Counted from the stretch's first letter, positions 1 to 10,354 are shown. The stretch: DNA of 43,676 nt from an uncultured Ilumatobacter sp. (GCA_905480335.1 CAJQPY010000029.1:1-43676), one strand, 5' to 3'. The notes: a model not told the origin generated them from the sequence alone. A program made the numbers and translations.

Positions 1-1
1 C

Positions 2-229
2 GACATCGAGCCCGGCGACGTGATTGCGTTCCACTTCCGCACACTGCACGACGCACCCGGCAACGCACTGGCATCACGGCGTCGCGCCGTCAGTTTCCGT
101 TGGATCGGTGACGACACGACCTTTGCAACTCGCCCGTGGCAGGTGTCGCCGCCGTACGAGCCCGACGGACTCGCAGTAGGGGGTGGACTCGATGACGATT
201 CACGATTCCCACTCGTGCCGCGCCGATGA
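2..229 (+). CDS. Phytanoyl-CoA dioxygenase family protein, C-terminal part (5' truncated by window)
   Basis: Open reading frame entering from the left edge in frame 2 and ending at TGA 227-229; only the last 75 residues are visible. The fragment GDVIAFHFRTLHDAPGN has the late part of the PhyH double-stranded beta-helix: the His of TLHDAPGN is the likely distal iron ligand. The Arg in RRRAVSFRWIGDD is placed to bind the 2-oxoglutarate carboxylate. The family hydroxylates various substrates using Fe(II) and 2-oxoglutarate; the substrate cannot be told from the C-terminus. An inverted repeat 27 bp downstream may end the transcript. Confidence 0.8.
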   Translation, partial: DIEPGDVIAFHFRTLHDAPGNALASRRRAVSFRWIGDDTTFATRPWQVSPPYEPDGLAVGGGLDDDSRFPLVPRR

Positions 230-584
230 CTAGGAGTCGTCGGGTCAGCCACGGGCCCACAAGTTGTCGACCGTCGACCTGTGGGATGCGAAGAAAACCT
301 GCGTCTCCGTCAAGTTCTCGAAGCCGGCGAGCGACGACGGGTACACCGACTTTCGCCGAAGCGCCCGCCTAGGCGGACTTGGAGGTGCGACGTACCGTTA
401 ATCTCACTACCCGCACGCTGTGCGTCGGTGAAATCGTCGCCGCCACCCTCAACGTCGATGAGACCCGGCTGCGTCGATGAACGACACGCAAATGAAGTAC
501 GGCGGCATTAAGCAGCTCTAATTACGCGTCCATCGGGCCGGACCACCGAACGCTTGCGACCCCACCAGTAGCCTTGCCCTCACC
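230..584. other. Intergenic stretch before ettA
   Basis: 355 bp without a convincing gene on either strand; the short open frames have no recognisable protein character. It holds an inverted repeat at 256-285 and, just before ettA, a TAGCCT hexamer at 569-574 that could be the -10 element for ettA, with 10 nt to the ATG. Confidence 0.6.
256..285 (+). terminator. Inverted repeat, possible terminator of the dioxygenase gene
   Basis: CCCACA (256-261) pairs with TGTGGG (280-285), and GTCGAC (266-271) pairs with GTCGAC (273-278), separated by a small internal loop. It lies 27 bp after the dioxygenase stop codon. There is no T-tract, so it may be a weak intrinsic terminator or only a structured 3' end. 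Confidence 0.35.
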
Positions 585-2258
585 ATGGCGCACGAATTCA
601 TTTACCAGGCCTACAAGCTCAGGCGGATCTATCCGCCTGACAAGACCGTCCTCGAGAATATCTCGTTGTCGTTCTACCCCGGCGCCAAGATCGGCGTCCT
701 CGGCAGCAATGGCGCCGGCAAGTCGTCGCTGCTCAAGATCATGGCTGGACTCGATGATGGGTACCAGGGCGAAGCGCGCCTGACCGCAGGGTTCACCGTC
801 GGTTACCTGGCCCAGGAACCTCAGCTCGATCCGGAAAAAGACGTCAAGGGAAACGTTATGGACGGCGTGGCCGAGGTGCAGAACATTATCGACGAGTACA
901 ACGAGGTCATGGCTAAGTGGGCCGATCCCGATGCCGATTACGACAAGATCGGCAAGCAGCAGGCCGTCCTCGAGGACAAGATCGCAGCAACCGACGCGTG
1001 GTCACTAGAACGCAATGTCGACATCGCAATGGACGCACTACGTTGCCCACCTGACGACGCCGACGTAACTGTGCTGTCCGGTGGTGAGCGCCGTCGCGTT
1101 GCACTATGCCGCCTATTGCTCAGCCGCCCCGATCTTCTGCTCCTTGACGAGCCGACGAACCACCTAGACGCCGAATCCGTTGACTGGCTTGAGCGTTTCC
1201 TCGGGGACTACTCCGGCACCGTCGTGGCTATCACCCACGACCGCTACTTTCTCGACAACGTGGCCCAATGGATCCTCGAACTCGAACGAGGCAAGGGTCT
1301 GCCGTTCGAGGGCAACTACTCAAGCTGGCTCGAACAGAAGCATGAGCGCCTCGATCGCGAGGAGCGCGGGAACGACGCCCGCAAAAAGACGCTTGCGCGG
1401 GAACTGGAGTGGGTGCGCCTCGGCACCAAGGCCCGCCAGTCCAAAGGCAAGGCGCGGTTAAGCGCGTACGAGAAGCTGCATGCCGAGGCCAAAGCCGCCG
1501 AGCAGCAGGACGCCGCACTGCAGATCACCATTCCTGCGGGACGTCGATTGGGGGACCAGGTGATCGAAGTCGAGAACCTGCGCAAGGGCTTCGGCGACAA
1601 ACTGCTTATCGACGACCTTTCGTTCACGCTGCCGCCCGCCGGCATCGTTGGCATCATCGGTCCGAACGGCGCCGGCAAGTCGACCTTGTTCAAGATGCTC
1701 GCCGGACGGGAAGAATCCGACTCCGGCTTGATCAAGATCGGCGACACCGTTGATCTCAGCTACGTCGACCAGGATCGAGATGACCTTGATGCCAACGCCA
1801 CGGTTTACGACGAGATCACCGGAGGCGGCGAGGTACTCGAAGTCGGGGGACGCGAGATTCACGGACGGGCGTACGTGTCAAGCTTCAACTTCAAAGGCAC
1901 CGATCACGGCAAGCGCGTCGGGGACCTGTCAGGCGGAGAGCGCAACCGCGTACACCTTGCCAAGCTGCTCAAGTCCGGCGGTAACGTGCTGCTCCTCGAC
2001 GAACCGACGAATGACCTCGACGTCGACACGCTTCGCGCTCTCGAAGCTGGTCTCGAGTCATTCCCCGGTTGTGCCGTGGTGATCTCCCACGACCGCTGGT
2101 TTCTCGACCGTGTCGCCACCCACGTGCTTGCGTTCGAGGGCGACAGCCAAGTTCGCTGGTTTGAGGGGAACTTCAGCGAGTACGAAGACCGTCGAAAGCA
2201 GGAGCTCGGCGCGGCTGCAGCCACCCCACACCGCATCAAATACAAAAAGCTCGCCTAA
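585..2258 (+). CDS. ettA: Energy-dependent translational throttle protein EttA (ABC-F ATPase)
   Basis: 557-residue ABC-F protein with two nucleotide-binding domains and no membrane segment, the usual EttA length. NBD1 has Walker A GSNGAGKS at residues 40-47, signature LSGGE at 164-168 and Walker B plus D-loop [12 protein letters not shown] at 184-195. A charged interdomain linker at about 245-305 corresponds to the P-site tRNA interaction motif, and NBD2 has Walker [10 protein letters not shown] at 359-367. Known EttA proteins bind the ribosomal E site and gate the first elongation steps according to the ATP/ADP ratio. No Shine-Dalgarno precedes the ATG. The Leu of the invariant NHLD motif is encoded by CTA (1164-1166), which shows that CUA is read as leucine here. 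Confidence 0.95.
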   Translation: MAHEFIYQAYKLRRIYPPDKTVLENISLSFYPGAKIGVLGSNGAGKSSLLKIMAGLDDGYQGEARLTAGFTVGYLAQEPQLDPEKDVKGNVMDGVAEVQNIIDEYNEVMAKWADPDADYDKIGKQQAVLEDKIAATDAWSLERNVDIAMDALRCPPDDADVTVLSGGERRRVALCRLLLSRPDLLLLDEPTNHLDAESVDWLERFLGDYSGTVVAITHDRYFLDNVAQWILELERGKGLPFEGNYSSWLEQKHERLDREERGNDARKKTLARELEWVRLGTKARQSKGKARLSAYEKLHAEAKAAEQQDAALQITIPAGRRLGDQVIEVENLRKGFGDKLLIDDLSFTLPPAGIVGIIGPNGAGKSTLFKMLAGREESDSGLIKIGDTVDLSYVDQDRDDLDANATVYDEITGGGEVLEVGGREIHGRAYVSSFNFKGTDHGKRVGDLSGGERNRVHLAKLLKSGGNVLLLDEPTNDLDVDTLRALEAGLESFPGCAVVISHDRWFLDRVATHVLAFEGDSQVRWFEGNFSEYEDRRKQELGAAAATPHRIKYKKLA

Positions 2259-2781
2259 CGGTCCGGTCTTCCGGATACGGCCGGCAGAGGAATCGTCTAC
2301 TCTTACGCCTAAGCCTGTCACCTGCATTCACGATGCTGAAGCTGCGGAAACCGCCGGAGCGCCGCCGCCTACTTTCTCAAGCCGCCACGACATAACCTCC
2401 CAGCCACGATCGACCTCGCACCAGATCCGGATCCGGATGCGCGTGATGTCCGCACCGTTGCGTTCCTCGAAGTTGTGTCCGCCCAGCCCATCGCTCAGTG
2501 CGCATCCGCCGACCCGTAATGCCGATCCGATCGGTGATTCACGGACTGGTCGCGATTGTGGCAACCAACCACACCGGCCCCACGTAAACGTTTAGGAGCC
2601 ATTTGTGCCAGATGCCAGGCAGGATGTAGCTAGCCGCGGTGACAAAATATCAGAACCACTCTGGCCTGCCGACGACTCGTCGCGAGCCCCGAAGTCAGAT
2701 GACGCAGTGGCGGGTTCACTGATCGGATCGCACGGCACGACGAGGGACGCTACTTGGGTCGTCTCCTGGCATGATGGCCCG
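2259..2781. other. Intergenic stretch between ettA and cysQ
   Basis: 523 bp with no gene I can support. The cysQ frame stays open upstream to a GTG at 2605, but the extra 59 residues have no family counterpart. A short 5-bp hairpin (2262-2275) follows the ettA stop. CATGAT at 2770-2775 lies 6 nt before the chosen cysQ ATG and could be a -10 element for a leaderless mRNA. Confidence 0.5.
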
Positions 2782-3546
2782 ATGGCCGCACCGATGCACC
2801 GGGAGACCGACGCTGACTTCGCCACCCGACTGGCGATCGAGACGGGCCGAATTTTGGTCGGGTTGCGCCAGCAGATGTTCGCCAACGGTGCGAACCAGTG
2901 GGACGTGAAAGCCGCCGGCGACGCCGCAGCGCAGGCGTTCCTGGAAGCGGAATTGCATACCCACCGTCCCGATGATGCCGTGCTGTCAGAAGAAGAGGGC
3001 CAGACCGACGAGCGGCGTTTCCACTCTGACCGCGTGTGGATCATCGACCCCCTAGATGGCACCCGCGAATTCAGCGAGCCCGGCAGAGAAGACTGGGCCG
3101 TTCACGTCGCACTCTGGGAGAACGGTACATTCGGCGCCGCAGCCGTGAGCCTGCCAGCGATCAGAGCGGTCTTCGCGACCAATCCCGCTCCCTCTGTTCC
3201 CACCGTTAAGCGGGAGCGACCGAGGTTGATAACGTCGCGCAACCGTGCCCCGTACTCGGCCGTACTCGTAGCGGAGGGGCTTGATGTCGATGCGGTTCGA
3301 CTCGGTTCGGCCGGAGCGAAAGCGATGGCATTACTGATGGGCCACGCCGACATCTATGTCCACGACGGCGGAATGTATCAATGGGACACTGCGGCTCCGG
3401 CGGCAGTTGCCATGGCAGCCGGGCTCCACGCCAGCCGCCTCGACGGAAGCCCACTCGTGTACAACAACCGCGACCCCTGGCTTCCCGACTTTATCGTCTG
3501 TCGTCCCGAGCTCGCTGATCCCGTCCTTACGGCCATCTGGGGTTAA
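2782..3546 (+). CDS. cysQ: 3'(2'),5'-bisphosphate nucleotidase CysQ / inositol monophosphatase family
   Basis: 254-residue Mg-dependent phosphatase of the FIG superfamily. Acidic metal-binding residues are in LSEEEG (residues 69-73), the signature DPLDGT at 89-94 and the C-terminal WDTAAP at 201-206. The stretch DPLDGTREFSEPGREDWAVH resembles mycobacterial CysQ (Rv2131c) closely, as I recall that sequence. CysQ removes the 3'-phosphate from PAP, the by-product of sulfate activation and sulfotransfer; activity on inositol phosphates or fructose bisphosphate is possible. I chose the ATG at 2782 because homology starts there; the open frame reaches further upstream. The enoyl-CoA hydratase gene follows after 2 bp, so the two are probably co-transcribed. 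Confidence 0.85.
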   Translation: MAAPMHRETDADFATRLAIETGRILVGLRQQMFANGANQWDVKAAGDAAAQAFLEAELHTHRPDDAVLSEEEGQTDERRFHSDRVWIIDPLDGTREFSEPGREDWAVHVALWENGTFGAAAVSLPAIRAVFATNPAPSVPTVKRERPRLITSRNRAPYSAVLVAEGLDVDAVRLGSAGAKAMALLMGHADIYVHDGGMYQWDTAAPAAVAMAAGLHASRLDGSPLVYNNRDPWLPDFIVCRPELADPVLTAIWG

Positions 3547-3548
3547 CG

Positions 3549-4352
3549 ATGGACCTGCGCTCAACCCGCTATGAGGTGGTAGATCGAATCGCGACGGTCT
3601 GGCTCGATCGACCACACCGTTCCAATGCGTGGACGGGTCGGATGCACGCCGAATACCGATGGATCTTTGAGCAGCTCGAATCCCGAGATGACGTTCGAGC
3701 CGTGATCGTGACCGGCTCAGGCGAGCGGTTTTGCGTGGGTGGTGACAGCGATGCGTTACGCGATCATGTCGAACGAGGTCGATACGACACTGGGCTCCCA
3801 TTGGAACACTCACGACCGGGCGGTGGTACCGGATTCAATGCTGATTTCGCATGGCAACTCGGCTACCGGCACCCAATCATCGCAGCGGTCAACGGGGCGT
3901 GCGCCGGCGTTGGGTTGGCACTCGTCCTGTTCTGCGACCTACGTTTCGTAGCTTCTGATGCGCGGATGACCACGGCCGCACCCAAGCTCGGCCTTCCCGC
4001 CGAGTACGGGATGAGCTGGGTTTTACCACGCCTCGTCGGCACCACCCGCGCAGCCGACCTTTTGTTCTCCGGGCGCGTCTTTACTGGCGAGGAAACCTCG
4101 GAATGGGGCCTCTGGAATGCCGTCGTCGACGACCCGCTCGATGCCGCAATCGCGTGGGCGCAGCGCCTTGCCTCCACGACGGGCCCGATTTCCGTGACCA
4201 CGACCAAACGTCAACTCGCCGCTGACCTGGTCCACAACTCGCCAGAAACCAGCGTCGAAGAGTCGCTCCAGTTGATGGACACCGCCATGAGCACCGCCGA
4301 GTACGCAGAAGGCATCGCCGCATTCTCCGAACGTCGCGAACCCAATTTCTGA
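3549..4352 (+). CDS. Enoyl-CoA hydratase/isomerase family protein
   Basis: 267-residue crotonase-fold protein. The oxyanion-hole segments are visible as GERFCVGGDSDAL and NGACAGVGLAL, and a Glu in the acid/base position is seen in GLPAEYGMSW. The protein probably hydrates or isomerises an acyl-CoA in fatty-acid or amino-acid breakdown; the substrate is not evident. It starts 2 bp after cysQ, which suggests translational coupling. Its stop codon (4350-4352) directly abuts the stop codon of the convergent gdhA gene with no spacer, so no separate terminator fits between them. Confidence 0.85.
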   Translation: MDLRSTRYEVVDRIATVWLDRPHRSNAWTGRMHAEYRWIFEQLESRDDVRAVIVTGSGERFCVGGDSDALRDHVERGRYDTGLPLEHSRPGGGTGFNADFAWQLGYRHPIIAAVNGACAGVGLALVLFCDLRFVASDARMTTAAPKLGLPAEYGMSWVLPRLVGTTRAADLLFSGRVFTGEETSEWGLWNAVVDDPLDAAIAWAQRLASTTGPISVTTTKRQLAADLVHNSPETSVEESLQLMDTAMSTAEYAEGIAAFSERREPNF

Positions 4353-5714
4353 CTACACGGCTCCGTAGGCGAGCATTGCATCGGCGACCTTGATAAACCC
4401 ACCGATGTTCGCTCCGGCCACGTAATCAACCGAGCCCTTCGTCGCTCCGTACTCTGTGCCGTACTGAACGCACTTGCCGTGAATGTCACCCATGATCGTC
4501 CGTAAACGCTCGTTGACTTCCTCCCGGGACCACGAGATCCGCAACGCGTTCTGACTCTGCTCGAGTCCGGACACCGCAACACCTCCGGCATTAGCTGCCT
4601 TGGCAGGCGCGAACAACACGCCAGCCGATCGAAACGCGTTGACCCCGTCAAGCTCAGTGGGCATGTTGGCTCCCTCCGATACCGACACGACGCCCTGACC
4701 GATCAACGTCCGAGCGTCCTCCCCTGACAGCTCGTTCTGCGTCGCACACGGAACGGCGAGTTCGCACGGCACCCTCCACGGACGTTCCCCCTCGTGGTAT
4801 TCGCAGCCGAAGTGGTCGGCATACTCGCTAATCCGGCCGCGACGATGCTCCTTGAGATCCTTCAGCCATGCGAGCTTTTCGGCGTCGATTCCGGCAGGGT
4901 CATGGATGAATCCACCGGAGTCGGAGGCGGTCACCACCGTCGCTCCGAAGTGGTTCAGTTTCTCGATCGCATACAGCGCTACGTTGCCGGATCCCGAGAC
5001 CGTTGCGATCTTGCCGGCGACAGAGTCCCCTCGGTAGTTGAGCATATTTTCCATGAAATAGATCGCTCCGTACCCGGTCGCTTCGGTGCGCACAAGACTT
5101 CCGCCGAATTCCAGACCCTTTCCGGTGAGGATGCCGTTGAACCGGTTCTCTAGCCGCTTGTACTGCCCGAATAGGTAACTAATCTCGCGGGCCCCAACAC
5201 CGATGTCGCCCGCCGGGACGTCAATGTCATCGCCGATGTAGCGGTGGAGTCCCGTCATCAACGACTGACAGAAGCGCATGATTTCGTTGTCGGACTTCCC
5301 CTTTGGATTGAAGTTCGATCCACCCTTCGCTCCGCCCATCGGGAGACCCGTGAGGCTGTTCTTGAAGATCTGTTCGAATCCAAGAAACTTCAGCACGCTG
5401 AGCGTCACGCTGGGATGGAAGCGCATCCCGCCCTTGTACGGGCCGATCGAGTTGTTGAACTGCACCCTCCACGCACGATTGGCTCGGATCTGGCCGCTGT
5501 CGTCCTGCCAAGTGACACGAAAGATGATCGCTCGATCGGGCTCGGTCATCCGCTCGAGGATCTGGGCGTTGCGGTACTCAGAGTGGTCGAGGGTGAACGG
5601 AATGAGCGTCTCGGCGACCTCGCGGACCGCCTGCTGAAATTCAGGCTCGCCCGGGTTTCGCCGTTCGAGCCCGTGCATGAAGGTCTCGATTTCGTTGCGC
5701 GCGGCTCTGTTCAT
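4353..5714 (-). CDS. gdhA: Glutamate dehydrogenase, NADP-type, hexameric family
   Basis: 453 residues, the size of the bacterial small GDH family (about 450). The substrate-binding and catalytic segment PMGGAKGGSNFNPKGK contains the active-site Lys. A Rossmann nucleotide-binding motif GSGNVALYAIEKL lies in the middle. The enzyme interconverts 2-oxoglutarate plus ammonia and glutamate in the cytoplasm, and NADPH use is inferred from subfamily length and similarity. The ATG at 5714 has a good Shine-Dalgarno (AAGGA), unlike many other first genes in this window. The gene seems to stand alone, with a 671-bp gap upstream. Confidence 0.93.
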   Translation of the reverse strand: MNRAARNEIETFMHGLERRNPGEPEFQQAVREVAETLIPFTLDHSEYRNAQILERMTEPDRAIIFRVTWQDDSGQIRANRAWRVQFNNSIGPYKGGMRFHPSVTLSVLKFLGFEQIFKNSLTGLPMGGAKGGSNFNPKGKSDNEIMRFCQSLMTGLHRYIGDDIDVPAGDIGVGAREISYLFGQYKRLENRFNGILTGKGLEFGGSLVRTEATGYGAIYFMENMLNYRGDSVAGKIATVSGSGNVALYAIEKLNHFGATVVTASDSGGFIHDPAGIDAEKLAWLKDLKEHRRGRISEYADHFGCEYHEGERPWRVPCELAVPCATQNELSGEDARTLIGQGVVSVSEGANMPTELDGVNAFRSAGVLFAPAKAANAGGVAVSGLEQSQNALRISWSREEVNERLRTIMGDIHGKCVQYGTEYGATKGSVDYVAGANIGGFIKVADAMLAYGAV

Positions 5715-6385
5715 GTGCTTGTCCTTCTCGCCATTCCTGATTTGGTTCGACCAGGGTAGGGCGCCACCAGGTCAGCAAGCTTAGAGACGACAGTCGTTTG
5801 AGAGGGCTTGGAGTCAACCGAATTGCTGGACGCAACACCCCGACTCGGTGCCTGACGCATTCAGCCACACGACCGCCTGCTTCCAGTTCTGCCGCTCCGC
5901 CGACCGAGGACTCTACGCCCGACATCGTAAGCTTGGCCAGACCCACGCTGACGACGTCATGGGAAGTCAATTTGATTTCAGCCGACACTGCAGGGCGATG
6001 AGCAATGTCGGTATCGCCGACGACCAAGTTGCCCCGATCCCGAATTGATCGACTATCGGTTGCCTCGACACCGCGAACCGAGCGCTGCACGCGCAAACCG
6101 GCTGTACCGTCCTCGATACGGCCAGGTTCCAAGACCCTCTTCGCAGCACTGCACGAGCACCTCTCCGAAGTCGAGATCTTCGGGTTCACCTACGTCACAA
6201 GCAGCAATGCAATTCATACCACGATGAGCCGGTCACTCCGCCTCAAGTACGACGATGTCAACAACCGGCTCGTGGGAGGCGTCGACCCAATCGTGGCTTT
6301 GCCAGACTGATGTGATGGTCGCCGTCGACAGCACCCAACCGATCCCATCCGCGTCCATTTGTGTTGCTTTGCTGGCTACGGATGC
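5715..6385. other. 671-bp gap between gdhA and the VOC gene
   Basis: No full-length gene is supported. On the minus strand a 41-codon frame (6233-6358) follows the VOC gene after 27 bp and reads like protein, and is listed separately. Open frames in 5900-6200 on both strands look protein-like only in short patches, which could be decay of a former gene or chance. The part next to gdhA should hold the gdhA promoter, but I do not see a clear one. Confidence 0.4.
6233..6358 (-). CDS. Possible small ORF after the VOC gene
   Basis: ATG at 6358 to TGA at 6233-6235, 41 codons, 27 bp downstream of the VOC stop on the same strand. The end of the product, SHDWVDASHEPVVDIVVLEAE without its first residue, is acidic and uses GC-ending codons like its neighbours. 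No family is recognised. It may be a small gene, the surviving start of a decayed gene, or chance. Confidence 0.25.
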   Translation of the reverse strand: MDADGIGWVLSTATITSVWQSHDWVDASHEPVVDIVVLEAE

Positions 6386-6868
6386 TCAACCGAGGGCTTC
6401 GACCACGTCGTCAGGCGCCTGCACGAGTTCAATGAGAACTACCTCGCCCGAGCGTGGCGTCGCCTCGTTGCCCTTCGGATGCAGGAAACACACATCGTGG
6501 CCGGCAGCTCCGCGACGAATCCCGCCAGGCGTGAAGCGCATTCCCTGATCGGTAAGCCAGTTGACAGCTGCCGGAAGGTCGTCGATCCACAAGCCGATGT
6601 GGTTCAACGCAGGAACGTGCACCTTCGGTGCAACGTCTGGGTTGAGCGGTTGCATGAGGTCAATTTCGACGGCGTGCGGACCGTTGCCGAGCCGCAAGAT
6701 GTCTTCGTCGACGTTCTCCGATTCGGCTGCATAATCGCCGACCTTCTCAACACCTAGCAGTCCGGTCCACAGCCCAGATAGGGCGTCCTTGTCGAGACCG
6801 CCGACGGCGACTTGCTGGATTCCGAGGACTCGGAACGGACGGTCAACTTGATCTGTAGTGTCACTCAT
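6386..6868 (-). CDS. VOC-superfamily (glyoxalase/methylmalonyl-CoA epimerase-like) protein
   Basis: 160 residues with two beta-alpha-beta-beta-beta modules. The first begins [14 protein letters not shown], where Gln sits at the usual first His metal ligand; glyoxalase I of some organisms also uses Gln there. The second has [10 protein letters not shown] with the His kept, and GEVVLIEL supplies a C-terminal Glu. HAVEID gives another Glu. A metal-dependent isomerase, lyase or epimerase is likely, but the substrate is unknown. The ATG at 6868 overlaps the end of the upstream PEP-utilizer-like gene by 8 nt, so translation is probably coupled and the two products may act in one pathway. Confidence 0.75.
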   Translation of the reverse strand: MSDTTDQVDRPFRVLGIQQVAVGGLDKDALSGLWTGLLGVEKVGDYAAESENVDEDILRLGNGPHAVEIDLMQPLNPDVAPKVHVPALNHIGLWIDDLPAAVNWLTDQGMRFTPGGIRRGAAGHDVCFLHPKGNEATPRSGEVVLIELVQAPDDVVEALG

Positions 6869-8495
6869 GCCGCAGGACGGTAACCGTCCCGGCACCGCCG
6901 TCGACAGTGACGGTTGCGCCATCAGGGATCGCCTCGGTCGCGCCCGTTACGCTCACGACACACGGGATACCCAGCTCACGGCTCACAATGATCGCGTGGC
7001 TCACCTGCGCACCGACGTTGACGACGACCCCTGCGGCCGGAACGAACAGCGGCGTCCACGCCGGGTCGGTAAAGGGTGCAATCAAAATTTCTCCAGGTTC
7101 CAGCGCCATCGGGTCACTTGGATCGAGGATTACGCGGGCCCTGCCGGTGACCACGCCAGGGCACCCCGGCACGCCGCGCAGCACGTCACCGGCCTTACTG
7201 ACAGCAATAGCGGTTTCCCCCTTTTCGAGCCACTCCGTTAGCGAGGGCACCGACCCATTGATGATGAAGGGAGGTTCGAGATCAAACAGCGCGCCGTACT
7301 CGACCGAGCGTCGGGTCAGCCGGGTGTGGAAGTCGTCAGGGCTGTTGAGGAATGCCTCAAGTTCGTCGTCGAGCAACATGTGGAACTCTGTGACTCCGAC
7401 AGCATGCCGTCGAGCGAGCTCACGAAACGCGACCCTAACCTCGTTGATCACCTTGATGATGTTCGTCTTAGCTCGCTCCCGACCGGCAAGGTATGAGTGC
7501 GCCGACACGAGACCCGCTTCGAACTGCGCCAACGCCTCGGCATCGCCGGCGAGCGCATCGCGGATCTGGGCCGTGACTGCGAGACGTTCCGTAGCTGCGA
7601 CTGCCGAGCGCGCAGCCGGGTCACCGTCAGCCCCCTGTTTGCGCATCACGCCGATCAACGACAGTGCAAGCTCAGGCTTCGTCTCCCAGACATCACTGAT
7701 GATATCCCACTCGTTCGGACCGCGACTCCCATACTCGAAGAGGAACGAGTCGAATCCAGCCTCGAACTCAGGTGAGTCGGCATCGAGTCGAGAAAGCTGC
7801 CACATCGCTCGACTCGGCAGCGCTGAATCGACATCCCCTACGCCGGTGATGAGGTGGAGCGCAATCGACGGGTCGCCCATCGCCTCGGCGATGGCGGCCA
7901 AAATACCCGGTCCAATCGAGGCACCGGCAGTCACGGTCAGGTGCCGTTCGAAGAGTCGCCGCACCATCGGCAGAAGACTCCGGGCCCGCTCGACCAGCTC
8001 AAAATCGGTCAGCCGGGTGAGGTCGGGCCTTGCGGCCCGAAGCCGGTTTGCCTCGTTCTGGTCGTCTATCAGGACGTCAAGATCACCGGTGAGCACATGC
8101 TGCATCCATGCGCCCATCTTGGCCGTGTTGTCAGGGCTGTCATGCCAGTCCTCCGCAACATAGGGGGGGGCGTCGGGATGGTCACCGAAATATGTGAAGT
8201 CGATAATCTCAGCGCTGAGGTCGGGCCCCCGAACCCCAAAGATCCGGGCCAACGATGCATTGATGTAGAGGTAGCCACCGAACATACCTGTGACCTCTTC
8301 AGGGTCAATTTCGTGAGGTTCACAGGTGCCGACGCTGATCTGGGCGTCACGCCATCCCTCGTTCGTCGCTTTCCACACTGTGGTCACCCCCAACGGACAT
8401 GCCGGGTCAGGCAGCACCTCGCCAGCGTTCGCCCGGGTATACACGGGGTAGCGAGATGAAACGGTGTAGTCGGTGATCCAACGATCGGCGCTCAT
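6861..8495 (-). CDS. PEP-utilising-enzyme mobile-domain protein without ATP-binding domain
   Basis: 544 residues. The N-terminal part opens with [17 protein letters not shown], which resembles the middle, substrate-binding region of rifampin phosphotransferase and PEP-synthase relatives (NVGEVLPGP type). A long helical region follows. The C-terminus is a swivelling phosphohistidine domain, with [20 protein letters not shown] matching the TSHAAIVARELGIPAVV motif and its His preserved. The ATP-grasp domain that normally lies N-terminal is absent, and the ATG at 8495 follows a stretch with a promoter-like TATTAT. The protein would need a separate ATP-binding partner, as in phenylphosphate synthase, or have lost phosphotransfer. 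The substrate is unknown. Confidence 0.75.
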   Translation of the reverse strand: MSADRWITDYTVSSRYPVYTRANAGEVLPDPACPLGVTTVWKATNEGWRDAQISVGTCEPHEIDPEEVTGMFGGYLYINASLARIFGVRGPDLSAEIIDFTYFGDHPDAPPYVAEDWHDSPDNTAKMGAWMQHVLTGDLDVLIDDQNEANRLRAARPDLTRLTDFELVERARSLLPMVRRLFERHLTVTAGASIGPGILAAIAEAMGDPSIALHLITGVGDVDSALPSRAMWQLSRLDADSPEFEAGFDSFLFEYGSRGPNEWDIISDVWETKPELALSLIGVMRKQGADGDPAARSAVAATERLAVTAQIRDALAGDAEALAQFEAGLVSAHSYLAGRERAKTNIIKVINEVRVAFRELARRHAVGVTEFHMLLDDELEAFLNSPDDFHTRLTRRSVEYGALFDLEPPFIINGSVPSLTEWLEKGETAIAVSKAGDVLRGVPGCPGVVTGRARVILDPSDPMALEPGEILIAPFTDPAWTPLFVPAAGVVVNVGAQVSHAIIVSRELGIPCVVSVTGATEAIPDGATVTVDGGAGTVTVLRHE

Positions 8496-8504
8496 GCCCG
8501 GTCA

Positions 8505-8510
8505 ATAATA
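8505..8510 (-). promoter_or_regulatory. Candidate -10 element TATTAT for the PEP-utilizer-like gene
   Basis: On the minus strand TATTAT lies 9 nt before the ATG at 8495. The spacing suggests a leaderless or very short-leader transcript. No clear -35 was assigned. Confidence 0.4.
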
Positions 8511-8743
8511 ACGCCTCAGGACCTGACGCATAGTGGGCGGTGCGAACGCTGCGTAATATGGTGTCGCTTGACGACAAGGCCACCGAGGGTCCCCAGCAGT
8601 GCCCCGACCTTAGCTGTGGTGGTGCGCTTCAGTATCGTTCATGGTCATCGCCGCTGCCTGCCAGCGCATCGATTCATGATTTCGTCACGTTTACACGCCC
8701 TTCGCTCGGGTTTCTTGCCGCGATCACGACATCATGGGGACTC

Positions 8744-10354
8744 ATGACCGACACGGCCGATCTCGCTTCCGACCGCAGTTGGGCCGCCTTCTCCGAATCG
8801 GGCCCGTGGACCATCGAGCGGGACGGGGCGCGCTGGCTCAACCTGGCACGTACGCTGCGGAAACGTGCCCAACAAGAGGTCCCAACCCTCACCGCTCGCC
8901 GACCAATTCCTCCGGGGCACCGGGTACTCACCGTCGTCGGCCATCTCGGTGCTGCCGTGGCGCCCTGGCTGATCCGCAAGAAGTTGAACCGCCACACCAC
9001 CCCCGAGGCGAGCCGCGCCGACATCTCCCTCCGGCTCCGCCGGGTAGCGGAAGCACTCGGGCCGACATACATCAAGCTCGGCCAGATCATCTCGTCGGGT
9101 GAAGGTCTGTTCCCGCCGGAACTCGTCGAAGAGTTCAAGAAGTGCCGTGATCAAGTGTCAGCCGAACCCTTCGACGTGGTCAAGCGGACCGTCGAGCAGG
9201 ACCTCGGAGCTCGCCTCGGTGACGTGTTCGAGTACTTCGACGAGACGGCGCTCGCTGCTGCGTCGATCGCTCAAGTCCATGTCGCCAGACTTCGGACGGG
9301 CGAAGACGTCGTCGTCAAAGTCCAACGGCCCCAGGTGGCGGCCCTTGTTCGCAAAGACCTCAAGGTAATGGCGTGGCTTGCCCCTTACCTCGTCGGGCGA
9401 ATCCCGGTCGCTGCTCTGGCGAATCCCCCCGCACTGGTGGAGCTGTTCGCCGAAACGATCGTCGAGGAACTCGATTTCCGCATAGAGGCAGTCAACATGC
9501 TCGATGTTGCCAGCATGCTCCACGACCTCGAGCAGGACGCTTATGTCACCCCGCGTCCACACCCATCGTTAGTCACTCGGCGCGTTCTTGTGATGGAACG
9601 CTTTCGCGGTTTCAACTTCGACGACGTCGTGGGGATGCAGGAAGCGGGCATCGACACCGAGGAGGTAATCCGCACCGCCATGATCGCCTTCATGGAAGGT
9701 GCAGTCGTCGAGGGGATCTTCCACGGAGACCTGCATGGTGGCAACCTACTCGTACTCAACGACGGACGAACCGCCCTCCTCGACTACGGCATTGTCGGAC
9801 GCCTCGATGGCCTGCGACGCAATGCCTTTCTCCGCTTGATGCTCGGAGCGACGACAAACGACCCTCGTAGTCAAGTCGCTGCGCTGCGCGATCTCGGGGC
9901 GTTACCGCTCGACACAGACATCAGCGCCGTCGTCTCTGATCTTCGACTCGACCAAGACGTCATCGATCCAACCACCCTGACGGGCGAGGAAATGGTCCAG
10001 GAGGTACAGCGCGTCGTCAAGGCGATGCTCGGCTACGGCGCCAAATTGCCGAAGGAGCTGATGCTGTACGTGAAAAATCTCGTGTTCCTTGATGGCGCGA
10101 TCGCTCGACTCGCACCCGATCTCGACCTCATCGGCGAGGTCACGAACATCTCGATGCTGTTCGCCGCCAAGCACGGTGAACGCCTCGGACGTGAACTCGG
10201 CGTAGATCCCGCTGCGGTCGAGTTCGACATGGGTACCGTCAAGGCCAGCATGGGGCTCGAGTCGAGCGTCAACCAGCTCACTTACCGTGAGCTACAAGCT
10301 CGCAGGGCACTCATTCAGAAGCGAATGGCCGAACATGTCGAAGGTCGCGCCTGA
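8744..10354 (+). CDS. UbiB/ABC1/ADCK-family atypical kinase
   Basis: 536 residues from the ATG at 8744; the open frame extends 68 codons further upstream without family-like sequence. Family motifs are in order: KLGQ at residues 111-114 (the KxGQ motif), AAAS at 171-174 (the Ala-rich loop replacing the P-loop), VKVQRP at 191-196 with the ATP-binding Lys, HGDLHGGN at 327-334 (catalytic loop) and DYG at 347-349 (metal-binding). Such proteins are ATPase/kinase-like and support isoprenoid-quinone or other lipid metabolism at the membrane; the target in actinobacteria is unknown. The stop TGA overlaps the start ATG of nucS by one base. Confidence 0.88.
   Translation: MTDTADLASDRSWAAFSESGPWTIERDGARWLNLARTLRKRAQQEVPTLTARRPIPPGHRVLTVVGHLGAAVAPWLIRKKLNRHTTPEASRADISLRLRRVAEALGPTYIKLGQIISSGEGLFPPELVEEFKKCRDQVSAEPFDVVKRTVEQDLGARLGDVFEYFDETALAAASIAQVHVARLRTGEDVVVKVQRPQVAALVRKDLKVMAWLAPYLVGRIPVAALANPPALVELFAETIVEELDFRIEAVNMLDVASMLHDLEQDAYVTPRPHPSLVTRRVLVMERFRGFNFDDVVGMQEAGIDTEEVIRTAMIAFMEGAVVEGIFHGDLHGGNLLVLNDGRTALLDYGIVGRLDGLRRNAFLRLMLGATTNDPRSQVAALRDLGALPLDTDISAVVSDLRLDQDVIDPTTLTGEEMVQEVQRVVKAMLGYGAKLPKELMLYVKNLVFLDGAIARLAPDLDLIGEVTNISMLFAAKHGERLGRELGVDPAAVEFDMGTVKASMGLESSVNQLTYRELQARRALIQKRMAEHVEGRA

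Noticed and set aside
1164..1166. CUA codon reassignment suggested by the odd tRNA
   Set aside because: The CTA at the invariant Leu of NHLD in EttA shows CUA is translated as leucine.
5641..6189. 182-codon frame overlapping the gdhA start
   Set aside because: It runs out of frame through gdhA, has no Shine-Dalgarno and shows no recognisable sequence.
6907..8163. 418-codon plus-strand frame
   Set aside because: Antisense to the PEP-utilizer-like gene, which has clear homology. The product is Ser/Arg-rich with no domain, as expected from shadow frames in GC-rich DNA.
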